The notes below the pieces were generated by a model, which saw only the letters and a program-made list of their open reading frames with translations, searched no databases and was not told the DNA's origin. Below are positions 18,956-27,467 of a DNA stretch of 64,000 nucleotides, one piece after another. The stretch is from Proteobacteria bacterium UBA981 (GTDB lineage Bacteria; Pseudomonadota; Gammaproteobacteria; Ga0077536), in the NCBI GenBank assembly GCA_002292285.1, contig DBBP01000011.1, positions 1 through 64,000 of the forward strand, written 5' to 3'. The stretch's first letter is position 1; each line of letters opens with the position of its first letter. A program made the translations under genes and the position numbers.

Positions 18956-19174
18956 ATGAGCGTAGCTAAATGTTGTGTTGAGTGCGGCGCGGAATTTTCT
19001 TGTGGCCGGGACGACGCATCCTGCTGGTGCGTCACGCTACCTGCACTTCCTCGCGCACTGCTGGTGGAGAACGCCGACTGTCTTTGTGCGACGTGCCTGA
19101 GCATCAAATTGAAGCAAGCGCGAAACCTCTCGCCGGCGGAGAGCGATGGTCAACCGCACGATACTGATCGTTGA
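18956..19174 (+). CDS. cysteine-rich CWC-family protein
   Basis: A 72-residue protein with the pattern CVECGAEFSCG, then SCWC, then CLCATCL, which matches the cysteine-rich CWC family. It probably binds one or two metal ions. Function is unknown. The ATG lies 23 nt after the thioesterase stop, and its 3' end overlaps the next gene by 29 nt in another frame. Confidence 0.8.
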   Translation: MSVAKCCVECGAEFSCGRDDASCWCVTLPALPRALLVENADCLCATCLSIKLKQARNLSPAESDGQPHDTDR

Positions 19175-19856
19175 ACACGACCGGGAACACTCGCCAGCCT
19201 ATTTGAGCGACTATCTCGCGCGCGCGGGATTCACAACTATTTCAGTGCTCGCGAGTACCGCCCATCAGCTCCCGGGCCTGGAGTTGATGAGCGAGCTCGC
19301 CGGCGTCGTGTTGCTGGATAGTAATCACAACGCCCTCATCCCCACCCCGGTAAGGGCCGCCCGAATCGAGTGGGTGCGACACCTGCTTGCCAGAGACATC
19401 GCGATCTTCGCGCTCGGTTACGGCGCGCAGATCGTCACACTTGCCCTTGGCGGCACGGTCCAAGCCAGTCCGGCAACCCGCGGCTGGTTCGCACTGGATG
19501 GTTCAGGGGCAAGTACGCTGTGGCGCGAGCGGCTGGACGACGCCCCACATGCGCTACGCTGCCATGACGCGCTCTGCGTCCCGGCGTCATTGGCGCTGGC
19601 GTTGTTTGGCGACCGACACGGCCAGGCCTTCGCCTACGCGAAGCGCAATATCGTCCTCGTTGAAATTCTCATTGAGCTTACTCCCGCACTTTATCGCGAT
19701 CGTCTTCAGCAGTGGCGGGCAGCGGGCCAGCCGGCCACTTCAGCCATCCAGACGCTGGATGAGTTAGAACATCGAGGCCCTGAGCTACTTGCCACGTCGC
19801 GCCGCTTGGCCGAGCAACTTCTGGATGATTGGATGATTTTCTTGCCTGACCCATGA
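19146..19856 (+). CDS. class I glutamine-amidotransferase-like protein, probably inactive
   Basis: A 236-residue protein shaped like GuaA-type amidotransferases: an N-terminal ILIVEHD strand, LAGVVLLDSN, the nucleophile-elbow position IFALGYGAQ, and a late FAYAKRN segment. The Cys expected in G-x-C-x-G-x-Q is replaced by Gly at residue 91, so Gln hydrolysis through the usual thiol is not possible. The start has GGAGAG at good spacing. It overlaps the CWC gene and is probably in the fabY operon. It may be a regulatory pseudoenzyme. Confidence 0.72.
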   Translation: MVNRTILIVEHDREHSPAYLSDYLARAGFTTISVLASTAHQLPGLELMSELAGVVLLDSNHNALIPTPVRAARIEWVRHLLARDIAIFALGYGAQIVTLALGGTVQASPATRGWFALDGSGASTLWRERLDDAPHALRCHDALCVPASLALALFGDRHGQAFAYAKRNIVLVEILIELTPALYRDRLQQWRAAGQPATSAIQTLDELEHRGPELLATSRRLAEQLLDDWMIFLPDP

Positions 19857-20254
19857 CTCGGAACGAAATACAGGCACAGGGGTCCAACGCCGGGCGTACG
19901 CGAGCGAATCGGAACGTTGGGATCGGAGATGAATCGTGCCGGCCGCATGTTGCCAAATCATGAGAAGGCTCACGTGGCGGTCTGAAAAAATGAACGGCGC
20001 CTGGCTGGCAGCGCGGGCACTGACAGAGCGGTGGAACGATCAGATCCGCCACAGCGCTGGGACGGCGCTAACGTAGAATAGATGTCGGTGAACGGCGTTT
20101 CGCGCACCGGAGTGAGTCTGGTACCGCGCAGCGGTTTGAGCGGATGCAGGTGAGCCACCTAAATGACGCACTAAAGTGTTGACAGCGTTTGGGCAGTCAA
20201 CGCTGGCTGTGCGCCGTCATCCGATTGTTAAGCAGCAGGTTTTGGAGCGTGCGA
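19857..20254. other. intergenic region before the motor gene set
   Basis: About 398 bases with no convincing gene on either strand. A TTGACA hexamer occurs at 20179-20184, but no good -10 follows at 16-18 nt. It is the likely promoter region for the large co-oriented gene set that starts at 20255, whose first gene has GGAG upstream of its ATG. Confidence 0.4.
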
Positions 20255-21199
20255 ATGAACAAGCTAAGAATTCCCAGCCGCCGGGTGTTGCCCCTATTGG
20301 TGCTGGGCGCTTTGCTGACAGCTTGTAATTCAACACCTGAACGCAAGGCGCCACCACCCAAACCCGTCAGCGTCAACCGTACCGAATTGCCGGCACCGCC
20401 ACCTTTGTCCCCGCCGCCGATCCAGCACAAAGCTGAGCCCATCGAGGCGCCAGCAGATGTACCGCAAAATGCCGCGTTAAACGACGATCTCCCGCCCGGC
20501 AGCGACGCCGCAGATGTCGAAATCACTGAAGTACCCATCGACGACACGCCGGTGATGACGGAAATCACCGACATCGAACCATCGCCCGCCCCGCCCGATG
20601 ATGCACCAAGCAAAACATCAGCGACGATGAACACCCCACCCGAAGAGCCGCCGGTAATGATCGAGTTAACCGACGAAGAGAATCACGACATTACGGCGCC
20701 GACGTTGAACGCACCGCCAGCCCCCACGGACGCCAGCCTGGTCGGTCCAGAAATAAACCGCGGCGCGAAAACCAGCAGCGAACAAGTGGCTATTCTTGAT
20801 GCCGAACTGAATAGCCAGCTCAACGACTTCGAGAAACGTATGCAGCGGGCGCGCGAGGCTGCCGACAATCATCGCGAAGGATTGGCGACCGCGAACGCCG
20901 GTGCGCCGGAAGGTCGACTGGAAGGGCGAGGCTACCGACGCCACAATCCATCTGAAGCCGCTAGTAACGGTGGCGCAGCAGCCCACGGTTCAGGAATCGG
21001 CGGTTCGCCCGAGTTGAGCGGTGAGCAGCGTCAGGCGCGCACGCAAGTAGCGCGGCATGGTCCGCCACCGGGATTGGGTGATGGTGGGGACGATGATATC
21101 GTCGCCAGACAGCTGCGTGAGGCGGCGAGCCAGGAACCGGATCCGGTATTGCGCGACAAACTTTGGGCAGAGTACCGAAAGTACAAGGCAGGTCTGTGA
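20255..21199 (+). CDS. proline-rich lipoprotein
   Basis: A 314-residue lipoprotein with lipobox LLTAC (Cys24). The body is Pro- and acid-rich (about 30-185). A probable coiled coil follows (about 190-225, LDAELNSQLNDFEKRMQRA), then a Gly/Arg-rich segment and a charged C terminus. No catalytic motif is seen. The long Pro-rich stretch could span periplasm, as in TonB-like or Pal-linked proteins (inference). The next lipoprotein starts 4 nt after its stop. It opens the gene set with the TolQ/ExbB-like and VWA proteins. Confidence 0.8.
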   Translation: MNKLRIPSRRVLPLLVLGALLTACNSTPERKAPPPKPVSVNRTELPAPPPLSPPPIQHKAEPIEAPADVPQNAALNDDLPPGSDAADVEITEVPIDDTPVMTEITDIEPSPAPPDDAPSKTSATMNTPPEEPPVMIELTDEENHDITAPTLNAPPAPTDASLVGPEINRGAKTSSEQVAILDAELNSQLNDFEKRMQRAREAADNHREGLATANAGAPEGRLEGRGYRRHNPSEAASNGGAAAHGSGIGGSPELSGEQRQARTQVARHGPPPGLGDGGDDDIVARQLREAASQEPDPVLRDKLWAEYRKYKAGL

Positions 21200-21203
21200 C
21201 ACG

Positions 21204-22391
21204 ATGACGATTCGATACCGAAATGTAGCTGTCTTCGCGATATGTCTGTTCTTACTCGGGGGATGCGGAACTCAATCAGTTCGCACTGTGCCCACCAAAG
21301 CGCCTAGCACCGCGCTTGCACACATACCCGACGATTTGTTGCTGGACGTCAACATCGCGATTTTTGACGCCGGCATCGAGAACATGGATCCAAGAAAGAC
21401 CACAACGACACCGGGCATCCGACGCGCCGAGGGCCACTACGTCGCTCAGCGACTGAAGAGCACCCTCGAAACGAGTCGCCAGTGGGGCACGGTGCGGGTG
21501 GTGCCGGAAGCCGGTCGAATAGTCGACGTGACCGTGTCCGGCAAAATTCTCGAGTCCGACGGCCGCACTCTGAAAATTGAGGTCGGCGTAAGCGATGCTT
21601 CGGGCCAGCAATGGTTTCGTCGTAATTATGCGCAGTCAGTAAACCGTTTCGCGTACGACGCCGAAATAAGACGGCGCAATGAACCGTTTCAGAATGTGTA
21701 CACGCAGATTGCCAACGACATGCAAGATTACCTGTCCCAACAAGAATTGAGCAGACTGAGAAGCCTGCGTGGGATCACCGAGTTGCGCTTCGCTGAGCTG
21801 TTTGCGCCGCAGGTGTTCGGCGAGTACCTCAGCCGCGATAGCGGTGGCAAAGTCACCCTGCGGCGTTTGCCTGCAGACGGCGACCCGCACCTTCAACGCA
21901 TCCGACAGATTCGAGCACGAGATCAGATGTTCGTCGATAACCTGCAAGGCAACTACGACGCTTTCGATCGAAATATGACGCTCCCCTACGACCGCTGGCG
22001 CGAGCAGAGTCTGGCCGAGGAAAACGCGGAAAAAGAATTGAAGTCGCAGGCTCTGACGCGAAAGATTGGCGGCGCGTTGGCGGTTATTGGCGGTATTCTG
22101 GCGCAAACGAGCGGCAATCAGGCGGTCCGTACGGCGGGCGTTATTGGCATAGGGGGCGGCGCATTGGCCGTGAAAAGCGGCTTCGATAAAAGCAGCGAAG
22201 CGCGCATTCATACCGAAGCGATGAAGGAATTGTCTGACTCTCTTAATCGCGAAGTACAACCGCAAACAATTACTCTGACCGATCAGACGATAGAGCTCAG
22301 CGGTACCGTTGAACAACAATACGCACAATGGCAGGCGTTACTGCACAAAATTTATTCGCTTGAGACCGGGCAGCCAGAAGTGGTTCATTAG
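21204..22391 (+). CDS. lipoprotein with Gly-rich hydrophobic hairpin
   Basis: A 395-residue lipoprotein with lipobox LLGGC (Cys21). The first 190 residues form an alpha/beta domain that includes VDVTVSGKILESDGRTLKIEV, reminiscent of curli-secretion or LpoB-like nucleotide-independent folds, but I cannot place it. Near residues 290-330 two Gly-rich hydrophobic stretches (GGALAVIGGILAQ and GVIGIGGGALAV) resemble a membrane-inserting hairpin. The C terminus repeats TITLTDQTIELSGT, perhaps a small beta domain. It is probably an outer-membrane partner in the same operon. Confidence 0.75.
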   Translation: MTIRYRNVAVFAICLFLLGGCGTQSVRTVPTKAPSTALAHIPDDLLLDVNIAIFDAGIENMDPRKTTTTPGIRRAEGHYVAQRLKSTLETSRQWGTVRVVPEAGRIVDVTVSGKILESDGRTLKIEVGVSDASGQQWFRRNYAQSVNRFAYDAEIRRRNEPFQNVYTQIANDMQDYLSQQELSRLRSLRGITELRFAELFAPQVFGEYLSRDSGGKVTLRRLPADGDPHLQRIRQIRARDQMFVDNLQGNYDAFDRNMTLPYDRWREQSLAEENAEKELKSQALTRKIGGALAVIGGILAQTSGNQAVRTAGVIGIGGGALAVKSGFDKSSEARIHTEAMKELSDSLNREVQPQTITLTDQTIELSGTVEQQYAQWQALLHKIYSLETGQPEVVH

Positions 22392-22749
22392 CGTCGCTAA
22401 GCGTGGGGCCGCGAATTGCACCGGACAGATAACTGCTCGAATAGCGCAACGATGTCGCATGGTGCGCTGAAACGAGCTGCCTGGCAGACTGTGACCGAGT
22501 GCTTGGCGACCGATCGTTTCGAACAGGGTATGGCCCAAGAGTCGACTATCTTTTCCGACATCGCGTGGCGCTCGTTGGGTGTAAGAAATAGCCGCGATGC
22601 TATCGGCATTAACGGGTGGTGTTAGTGGTGGGCATTGGCACGGCGAGGTGCTTGGAAGGGGGCAGGTCGGGAGCGTCAATCTGTGTCGACGCCGGCTTCG
22701 GTCGATGCCGGTTTCATTTGCACAAGCCATGCGACAGACCCGAATTCCT
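22392..22749. other. internal gap in the motor gene set
   Basis: About 358 bases between the second lipoprotein and the TPR protein. A 70-codon open frame on the minus strand (22397-22609) lacks a ribosome binding site. I do not call a gene. The gap could hold a second promoter, which would split the set into two transcripts (20.3-22.4 and 22.7-30.8 kb). Confidence 0.4.
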
Positions 22750-24285
22750 ATGACCAAACCCCAGCAAGAATCACCGACGAACGTGCAGGAAACTGTAACT
22801 GCGAAAAACTTTTCGATCTCCGAAGACACTCAGGGCACCGCAAGATCGGGTAACCAGATACGTTACGCGGTACTCACTGCGATCATTGCCGTGTTGGCCC
22901 TGCTCACTTTCGTCGTGGTTGTTTTATTACCGCGCTGGGTCGCGTTGCCAGACGAGCGCAGCAGCGTCGCAACGCCCGAGATCAGCTCATCGAGCGTACC
23001 CAATCAATCGCCGGTCGTTGGGATAACCGACACCGCCACGTCATCCGGGGAAGCACGCGAGGACACCCAGGAACGCTTGCGCGCCGCGCTGGAGAAACTC
23101 GCGATGCTTGAAGCATTGCAGGGCGACGAATGGGCGAAGACTGAATTGTTCGATATTCGCGTTCGTATCGGTGAAGGTGAGAAGGCGTATCGGGAAAACC
23201 GCTACGTCGCGGCGCAAAATATCTATCTCGAAACGAGCGGCCGAATAGACGCACTGCTCACCCAGGTGCCCGACATGATCGTCAGTCAGCTTGACGCCGG
23301 AAATCTCGCTATTAGCGCTGGTGATTCGTCTGCTGCGCGAAGTGCTTTTGAAACGGTGCTGAAGATTGCACCAGATAATTCCGCTGCAGCGGCCGGCCTG
23401 GCGCGGACGGCGACGCTCGATCAGGCGCTCGCCTTAGTGCTTCAAGCCGAAGGTTATGAGCGAACGAAGCAACCGGCTGAAGCCGCCAGAACTTATCGCG
23501 AAGCGTTAAAAATGGACCCTCTTCTGACCACTGCCGACGCAGCCGTACAGCGCATCGAGCGTGACCAACGCCAGCGGGCTTTCCAATCGGCCATGTCGGA
23601 CGGCTTACGCGCACTGGACGATGATCGATTCTCTGTGGCACGCGAGGCATTTAGCCGCGCTGATGCGCTTGACCCTGGCCGCGTGGAGGTACGCGCGGCA
23701 CAGCGAGAATTAGAGAACCGCGCAACTTCTTTTCACGTCGAGCGGCACATCACGGCAGCGCGCAGCGCAGAATCAGCCGAACGTTGGGACGCAGCGCATC
23801 AACACTACAGCGCTGCACTCAAGCGCGACGCGCGCTTATCAAGCGCAGTCGAGGGCCAGACTCGTGCGGCACTGCGGCGCCGAATCGACGCTCGTATGCT
23901 GGCCTATCTGCAATCTCCCGAGCGCCTGGTAGATGCGAACGTGCAGACAGAAGCAATGCAGGCCCTCGCTGATGCGCGCGCACTGCAGGCCGCAGGGAGG
24001 CGTATAACGGCTCAGATAGATAGCCTGGCGCACTCGATTCAGCTTGCCCGCACGCCGCAGGAAGTGGCACTACATTCAGACGGCAACACACTGGTGTCCA
24101 TTATTCGCGTAGGCAGGCTGGGCGCGTTCGTCGAGCACGCGCTAAAACTTTTGCCTGGCAACTACACAGCGTTGGGTCAACGTGACGGCTATCGTGACGT
24201 TCGCGTGGAGTTCGTCGTCGAGCACGGTGTCACAGTACCCATTGTGACCGTCAAATGTTCTGAAAAATTTTCTTTCGACAGCTAA
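22750..24285 (+). CDS. membrane TPR protein with C-terminal PEGA-like domain
   Basis: A 511-residue protein with a short cytoplasmic tail, one transmembrane helix (about 39-62) and a large periplasmic part. Residues about 150-420 form TPR-like helical pairs (for example FETVLKIAPDNSAAAAGLA and YREALKMDPLL). The last 85 residues look like a PEGA-type beta domain (LLPGNYTALGQRDGYRDV). It suggests a periplasmic scaffold. Four bases separate it from the PEGA-FGE gene downstream, so they are coupled. Confidence 0.82.
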   Translation: MTKPQQESPTNVQETVTAKNFSISEDTQGTARSGNQIRYAVLTAIIAVLALLTFVVVVLLPRWVALPDERSSVATPEISSSSVPNQSPVVGITDTATSSGEAREDTQERLRAALEKLAMLEALQGDEWAKTELFDIRVRIGEGEKAYRENRYVAAQNIYLETSGRIDALLTQVPDMIVSQLDAGNLAISAGDSSAARSAFETVLKIAPDNSAAAAGLARTATLDQALALVLQAEGYERTKQPAEAARTYREALKMDPLLTTADAAVQRIERDQRQRAFQSAMSDGLRALDDDRFSVAREAFSRADALDPGRVEVRAAQRELENRATSFHVERHITAARSAESAERWDAAHQHYSAALKRDARLSSAVEGQTRAALRRRIDARMLAYLQSPERLVDANVQTEAMQALADARALQAAGRRITAQIDSLAHSIQLARTPQEVALHSDGNTLVSIIRVGRLGAFVEHALKLLPGNYTALGQRDGYRDVRVEFVVEHGVTVPIVTVKCSEKFSFDS

Positions 24286-24288
24286 CGT

Positions 24289-26388
24289 GTGAATCAATTG
24301 ACCGAACCATCCGCCGGGCTTGATCAGCGTCACGCTTACATTGAAGCGGCAAACTTCAAACCGCCTGCTGGCGGCGCGCCCCTCCCTCGACCACGCATCC
24401 CATGGTTGGTTGCAAGTCTGACGACTTTCTTCCTACTTGTGTTTTGGGCGATGTGGTTCGTCGTCACTGCGCGATCGGTCGGCCTTGTCGCCAGTCCGGA
24501 CTCCGCGTCGATCACGGTCGAGGAATGGCCGGCGCCGCGAGTTGGGAAACATTGGCTGATGCGTGAAGGCGCGAGACGAGTCGTCGTAGAGGCGCCGGGG
24601 TACCAATCTTTTAACGGCGAGATCGAAGTAACGGACGCCCAGATTCAGTCTCACGAAATCACCCTTGAGCGTTTGCCGGGTAGTCTCAACGTTCAGTTGA
24701 GCCCGGCCGTCGAAGCTGTACTGTGGCTTGATGGTAAAAATTTCACTGCGCTGCCCGGCCTCGCCACCGGTATAGCCGCCGGAGACCACTTAATTGAAAT
24801 TCGCGCCGACCGCTACCTGACTTACCAGGCCGAAATAGCGGTGGAGGGTAAGGGCATCGTGCAGCACCTCGAACTGACTCTCGATCCCGCTTGGGCCGAC
24901 GTCACAATAGACTCTGTTCCAGGCCCGGCCGATGTGCGAGTCGACGGCGAGGTGGTAGGCAGAACGCCCGTTGTCGTGGAGGTGCTGGCTGGTCCGCGCG
25001 TGCTCGAACTCGACCATCCGGGCTACAAGCGCTGGCAGCAAACGCTAAAAATAGCCTCGGGGGTTGCCGTCGATATCGGTGAGATCGTACTCGCGAAAGC
25101 CGACGGACGGCTGGCGCTCACGTCACAACCGACGCGCGCAAACGTCACCATAAATGGGGAGTTTCGCGGACAAACGCCGCTTGCTATCGAACTTGAAGCC
25201 GGGCGTAAGCACCGCCTTGAAGTACGCAAGGAAGGCTATTTGTCACAACGTCGAGATCTGAGTCTGGAATCGGCAAAGGCAACTACGCTCGAAATGCTGC
25301 TGAAGCCCGAATTGGCCACCATTCAGTTCATCACCACACCGTCTGATGCCGAACTACTGATCGATGGCAAATCCAGAGGGAACGCGACGCAAACGCTTAG
25401 CTTGCCCACCCACGAACATGAGCTAACCGTGCGTCGGGCCGGCTACGCGACCTATCAGACTCAGGTGACGCCGCGTAAGGGTGTCAAAAAACGCTTCCGC
25501 ATACGCTTGAAGAAGGCCGACCAATCAACGTCTGGCAAAGTCCGGCCTGCGCCCACGGCGATACCCAAAGGCTATCTGAAAACTTTTGCCGGCCAAGAGA
25601 TGAAACTCTTTTCCGGCGGCAAGGCGACACTCGGAACCGGCCGCAATGCGCCGTACCGACGTGCCAATGAAAACCAGCGTGATGTGGTGCTGTCACGACC
25701 GTTTTATCTGTCACTGAAAGAAGTCACCAACGCTGAGTATCGACAATTTCTGGCAACGCATCATTCAGGCGAATTTAGCAAGCACTCGCTGGACAACCCT
25801 GCCCAGGCCGTTGTCAGCATCACTTGGGGGAACGCTGCGTTGTACTGCGATTGGCTCAGTCGAAGCGACGGCTTGAGTGCTTTTTACCAAATCAAACACG
25901 GCGAAGTGCTTGGCATAAACCCTGACAGTAATGGTTACCGTTTGCCAACTGAAGCGGAATGGGAGTGGGCGGGCCGCTGGCCCCCTGCGGGTAAGCCAAG
26001 CCAGTTTCCATGGGGCGACACCTTTCCACCGCGTGGTCGCTCTGGCAATTATGCTGACGTCACTGCCGCCAGTATCATGGACGAAGCGCTGGCAACTTAT
26101 AACGATGGTTTCGCAGTCGCGGCCCCGGTCGGAAGCTTCGCCCCCAACCTCAAGGGACTCTACGATATGGAAGGCAACGTGGCTGAATGGGTGCACGATT
26201 TCTATGTTGCAGCGCCTACCAGCAGTGCCGCACCCGATCCGCTTGGGCCTCAGACCGGCCAGGTCCATGTAGTCAAAGGCGCGAGCTGGACCGCTAGCTC
26301 CGCAACCAAACTGCGCTACAGTTTCCGAGATTCTTCCGCACAAGGACGCCACGACCTCGGCTTCCGTCTGGCCCGATATGCACAATAA
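24289..26388 (+). CDS. membrane PEGA-repeat protein with FGE-sulfatase-like domain
   Basis: A 699-residue protein with a GTG start. One transmembrane helix (about 38-60) leads into four or five PEGA-like beta repeats (about 62-400, each with a G-x-x-P or GYxxY pattern such as INGEFRGQTPLAIEL). A formylglycine-generating-enzyme-like domain follows (about 430-699, with VTNAEYRQFL, YRLPTEAEWEWAGR, GNVAEWVHDFY and DLGFRLAR). The two copper-binding Cys of true FGE, expected near the C-terminal KGASW...R...R segment, are absent. The domain is therefore probably a binding module. Its end overlaps the next small gene by 11 nt. Confidence 0.88.
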   Translation: MNQLTEPSAGLDQRHAYIEAANFKPPAGGAPLPRPRIPWLVASLTTFFLLVFWAMWFVVTARSVGLVASPDSASITVEEWPAPRVGKHWLMREGARRVVVEAPGYQSFNGEIEVTDAQIQSHEITLERLPGSLNVQLSPAVEAVLWLDGKNFTALPGLATGIAAGDHLIEIRADRYLTYQAEIAVEGKGIVQHLELTLDPAWADVTIDSVPGPADVRVDGEVVGRTPVVVEVLAGPRVLELDHPGYKRWQQTLKIASGVAVDIGEIVLAKADGRLALTSQPTRANVTINGEFRGQTPLAIELEAGRKHRLEVRKEGYLSQRRDLSLESAKATTLEMLLKPELATIQFITTPSDAELLIDGKSRGNATQTLSLPTHEHELTVRRAGYATYQTQVTPRKGVKKRFRIRLKKADQSTSGKVRPAPTAIPKGYLKTFAGQEMKLFSGGKATLGTGRNAPYRRANENQRDVVLSRPFYLSLKEVTNAEYRQFLATHHSGEFSKHSLDNPAQAVVSITWGNAALYCDWLSRSDGLSAFYQIKHGEVLGINPDSNGYRLPTEAEWEWAGRWPPAGKPSQFPWGDTFPPRGRSGNYADVTAASIMDEALATYNDGFAVAAPVGSFAPNLKGLYDMEGNVAEWVHDFYVAAPTSSAAPDPLGPQTGQVHVVKGASWTASSATKLRYSFRDSSAQGRHDLGFRLARYAQ

Positions 26389-26599
26389 ACTTCAATCGGT
26401 TCGCGTAATTATGCTCCTGGCTATGGCGGTCGCGATATGCCCAACCGTCGGTGCCGCAGAGAGCGCAACCGATGAGCGTGAGACGACTGAACAACACACA
26501 CAGCCTGAATACCGGGCCCGCCCCCAACCCGCCGATACTTTCGAACCCAGCGAAGACGTGTCGGAAGACTTCGCGGTCCCCTTCCCCGTCGACATCTGA
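26378..26599 (+). CDS. small secreted acidic protein
   Basis: A 73-residue protein with a signal peptide (hydrophobic residues 9-26, cleavage near AAES) and a mature part of about 47 residues rich in Glu, Thr and Pro, ending in VPFPVDI. It has no known domain. The start lies inside the end of the PEGA-FGE gene, and the next gene begins 10 nt after its stop, so the position in the operon supports a real gene. It may be a periplasmic linker or plug. Confidence 0.65.
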   Translation: MHNKLQSVRVIMLLAMAVAICPTVGAAESATDERETTEQHTQPEYRARPQPADTFEPSEDVSEDFAVPFPVDI

Positions 26600-26609
26600 T
26601 GCCTGGCAC

Positions 26610-27407
26610 ATGAAAAACAACCCACTGACCGAATTCTTCTTTCAATTGATTGCATTGTTGCTGGCAATCATCCTCGTGCATGCCGTCTACGTCACGCTGG
26701 TACGTCCAGCCGCGCAGGAGGTTCTGCAACAACAACGATCCTTGCAAGCAGAAGGTGCAACCGATGATATGGAACGCTCGATCTACGTCATTATCAAAGA
26801 CTACGAACAAGAGGCGTGTTTCGTCTTAATGCTTTGGGCGACGTCGATCATGGGCTATAAAGCGCGCCTGGTGTTGCGTGAAAGGCGCCACCTTCGTCAC
26901 CCTGTACTTAACATCGACGCGGGTACACGAGTGCTACCGGAGGACGCGCGCAAATACTCCCGCGCAGTGCAGGCGCTACCTGAAATCGAACGGGAATACC
27001 TGTTACCGCGCGCATTACTTACGGCGCTGCAACGCTTTGGCTCAACGCGCAATATTCAGGACGTCGCCCAAGCGATTCGAGATGCCTGCGAAACCGAAGC
27101 GGAGCGCCTTGATACCGAACTGTCCATGGTGCGGTATATCGTATGGGCCATCCCGTCAATCGGCTTTATCGGTACGGTAAGGGGGATCAGCCAAGCCCTT
27201 GGCCAGGCCCATCGCGCTGTCGAAGGAGATATCGTCGGCGTCACAGTCAGCCTCGGGGTCGCTTTCAATTCAACCTTCATCGCGCTCATCATCAGTCTGT
27301 TCGTGATGTTTCTGATGCACCAACTACAACTGCTGCAGGAACGCCTGGTACTAGACACTCAGAGTTACTGCGATGTCCATTTGTTGCGCCATTTGAGCGC
27401 CCGCTAG
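26610..27407 (+). CDS. MotA/TolQ/ExbB-family proton channel subunit
   Basis: A 265-residue membrane protein with four hydrophobic helices (about 10-31, 68-86, 174-192, 208-238). The cytoplasmic loop (about 90-170) is large. The last two helices carry the family signature: IPSIGFIGTVRGI with the conserved Pro, and LGVAFNSTFIALIISL with the polar Thr/Ser that lines the channel. TolQ, ExbB and MotA form pentamers around two single-helix partners and use the ion gradient (family knowledge). The two VWA proteins downstream supply the expected single-helix Asp partners. Confidence 0.9.
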   Translation: MKNNPLTEFFFQLIALLLAIILVHAVYVTLVRPAAQEVLQQQRSLQAEGATDDMERSIYVIIKDYEQEACFVLMLWATSIMGYKARLVLRERRHLRHPVLNIDAGTRVLPEDARKYSRAVQALPEIEREYLLPRALLTALQRFGSTRNIQDVAQAIRDACETEAERLDTELSMVRYIVWAIPSIGFIGTVRGISQALGQAHRAVEGDIVGVTVSLGVAFNSTFIALIISLFVMFLMHQLQLLQERLVLDTQSYCDVHLLRHLSAR

Positions 27408-27467
27408 TGGGTTCGTTTAAGTAGCGGCAATGGACATGTTGGCGAATCGCAGCGCGGGAGACGACTA

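Noticed and set aside
20179..20202. TTGACA hexamer as promoter of the motor gene set
   Set aside because: No acceptable -10 at 16-18 nt spacing.
22397..22609. A 70-codon minus-strand frame inside the motor gene set
   Set aside because: No Shine-Dalgarno and no family. It is antisense to the direction of the operon.
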